Below are positions 63,198 through 64,000 of a stretch of DNA of 64,000 bases, in pieces. Below the pieces are notes generated by a model that was not told the origin of the DNA, ran no database searches, and saw nothing but the letters and a program-made list of their open reading frames with translations. The DNA is from Blepharisma japonicum (lineage: Eukaryota > Ciliophora > Heterotrichea > Heterotrichida > Blepharismidae). Both the position numbers and the translations under genes were made by a program. Positions within the stretch are counted from its first letter, which is position 1. Each line of letters starts with the position of its first letter. Where the stretch lies: contig CATKHK010000003.1 in NCBI GenBank assembly GCA_949751835.1, positions 496,001 through 560,000 on the forward strand, in the 5' to 3' direction.

Positions 63198-64000
63198 ATG
63201 AAGGGACGAGAACATTTCACTGGCGATTCACTAGGCCCATATGCTAACCAAGTATTGGGAATTGATAGTGAAGGCTTGGTTTTTTTTTCAACTTCGACTG
63301 ATACTTTACCTACAATTGTGGAGTCAACGATGATGTAAATTCTGACAGTGAAGATTTCATTCCACCTTTTATTGATGGAGACAGAGCTTCAAGTGAAGAG
63401 CTTTTCAAATTATTTTTAAGATTCCATCATGATGATTTTCTACTTGAAGAGATTGATTTGCTACTTGATAATAGTTACTTAGAAATTTTTACTAGTGATG
63501 AAGATACTGAAAGCGACGAGAAAACTGCATCGAACCTAGATGAAAGAATACTTGAAGCGATGGATAAACTAAATGGTGACATCTTAGACAGCAAGGGGGT
63601 TGTGCAAGTTCTTGCAAAATTGATAGACGAAATTACTGAATCAAATATTGTGAATCATTCAAGTGAAAACCTTGAAGGTAATAACTCAAATTTTAATGAT
63701 AGAATGCTACAATAAAATTCATAGCATAAAAATAGAAGCGAACAAGAAGAAAAAAAGGATGAAATTTCAGATCAGAAAGGAGAAATAACTCTAAAAATTT
63801 AGGAAGAATCTGAATATATCCAAACTGTAATGAATCGCAGCTACTATGCAAGGTGTCATATTAATAATACTATGGCAAAAACATTAATTAGAAAGAAAAG
63901 CAGGAGAAAATTACCAGCTACAAATAAAAATAAAATCAAAAAGAATATAAAGAAAACAGGTAAGATGGGATCAAGACAAGCATGGAAAATAAGGGAAAAA
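63198..64000 (+). pseudogene. gene-like tract interrupted by stop codons, running off the window
   Basis: An ATG at 63198 opens a frame (FTGDSLGPYANQVLG) that would stop at TAA at about 63337 unless the 14-nt GT...AG run GTAAATTCTGACAG is removed, which is one base shorter than every other intron here. The frame that follows (from about 63350) is acidic and helical (EELFKLFLRFHHDDFLLEE) and reaches a TAA at 63713-63715. Beyond it the same frame continues to look coding for about 95 codons (EQEEKKDEISDQKGE, NRSYYARCHINN, then a Lys-rich basic tail), broken by one TAG and one further TAG. No GT is available to remove these as introns. I favour a decaying host gene of unknown family; recoding or sequencing error is not excluded. 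Confidence 0.45.

Overview
The window is macronuclear DNA from a heterotrich ciliate, most likely Blepharisma. Three things in the sequence support this. TGA is read as tryptophan in nearly every gene (for example in the topoisomerase I, DHHC and sirtuin-neighbourhood genes it falls exactly where family members have Trp), while TAA and TAG are the stops actually used. The introns are tiny: 20 of the 21 I can place are 15 nt long (GTA...TAG or CAG) and one is 16 nt. Genes are packed tightly and most have no intron. Stentor shares the tiny introns but uses the standard code, and Condylostoma reassigns all three stops, so Blepharisma fits best. The species assignment is inference.

Layout. 0-5 kb: a decayed LINE-like fragment, then a C2H2 zinc-finger gene and a CRAL-TRIO (Sec14-like) gene, both on the minus strand. 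5-10 kb: a complete type IB DNA topoisomerase and a divergent guanylate-binding-protein-like GTPase. 10-14.3 kb: three tandem secreted paralogues with an EDPR motif, probably beta-mannoside or other glycan enzymes. 14.4-19.9 kb: two orphan genes, a dead Rab GTPase gene, and a ubiquitin-like/Tudor-knot fusion. 20-23.4 kb: a coiled-coil protein, an acylated C2 protein and a YeeE/YedE membrane protein. 23.5-28.9 kb: three tandem CDPK-like genes. 29.4-32 kb: a folate-receptor-like membrane protein, a voltage-sensor-like protein and NDUFAF7. 32-39.7 kb: one unbroken 2551-residue cytoskeletal-looking giant. 40-46 kb: a Cys-rich surface protein, an LCMT-type methyltransferase, an orphan, a SAM-FHA-FHA-RING protein and a fourth CDPK-like gene. 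46.7-58.5 kb: an EF-hand/coiled-coil protein, a DHHC palmitoyltransferase, a long coiled-coil protein, a double-UBP-finger sirtuin, an NBR1-like autophagy receptor, mitochondrial uS17, a RING/CHY protein and a paralogue of the 20-kb coiled-coil gene. 58.9-62.9 kb: another kinase-EF-hand gene, a glutaredoxin-like protein, a small membrane protein and the fifth CDPK-like gene. The window ends in a gene-like tract interrupted by stop codons.

The most striking content is six kinase-plus-EF-hand genes, none of which keeps the catalytic HRD aspartate. Five form one family: each begins MGCC (predicted myristoylation plus palmitoylation), carries three 15-nt introns at the same three places, and has Asn in place of the HRD Asp. 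The sixth (58.9 kb) lacks MGCC and has HRG. They look like membrane-anchored, calcium-sensing pseudokinases. A DHHC palmitoyltransferase and three other MG-C-starting proteins lie in the same window, though nothing in the sequence proves they work together.
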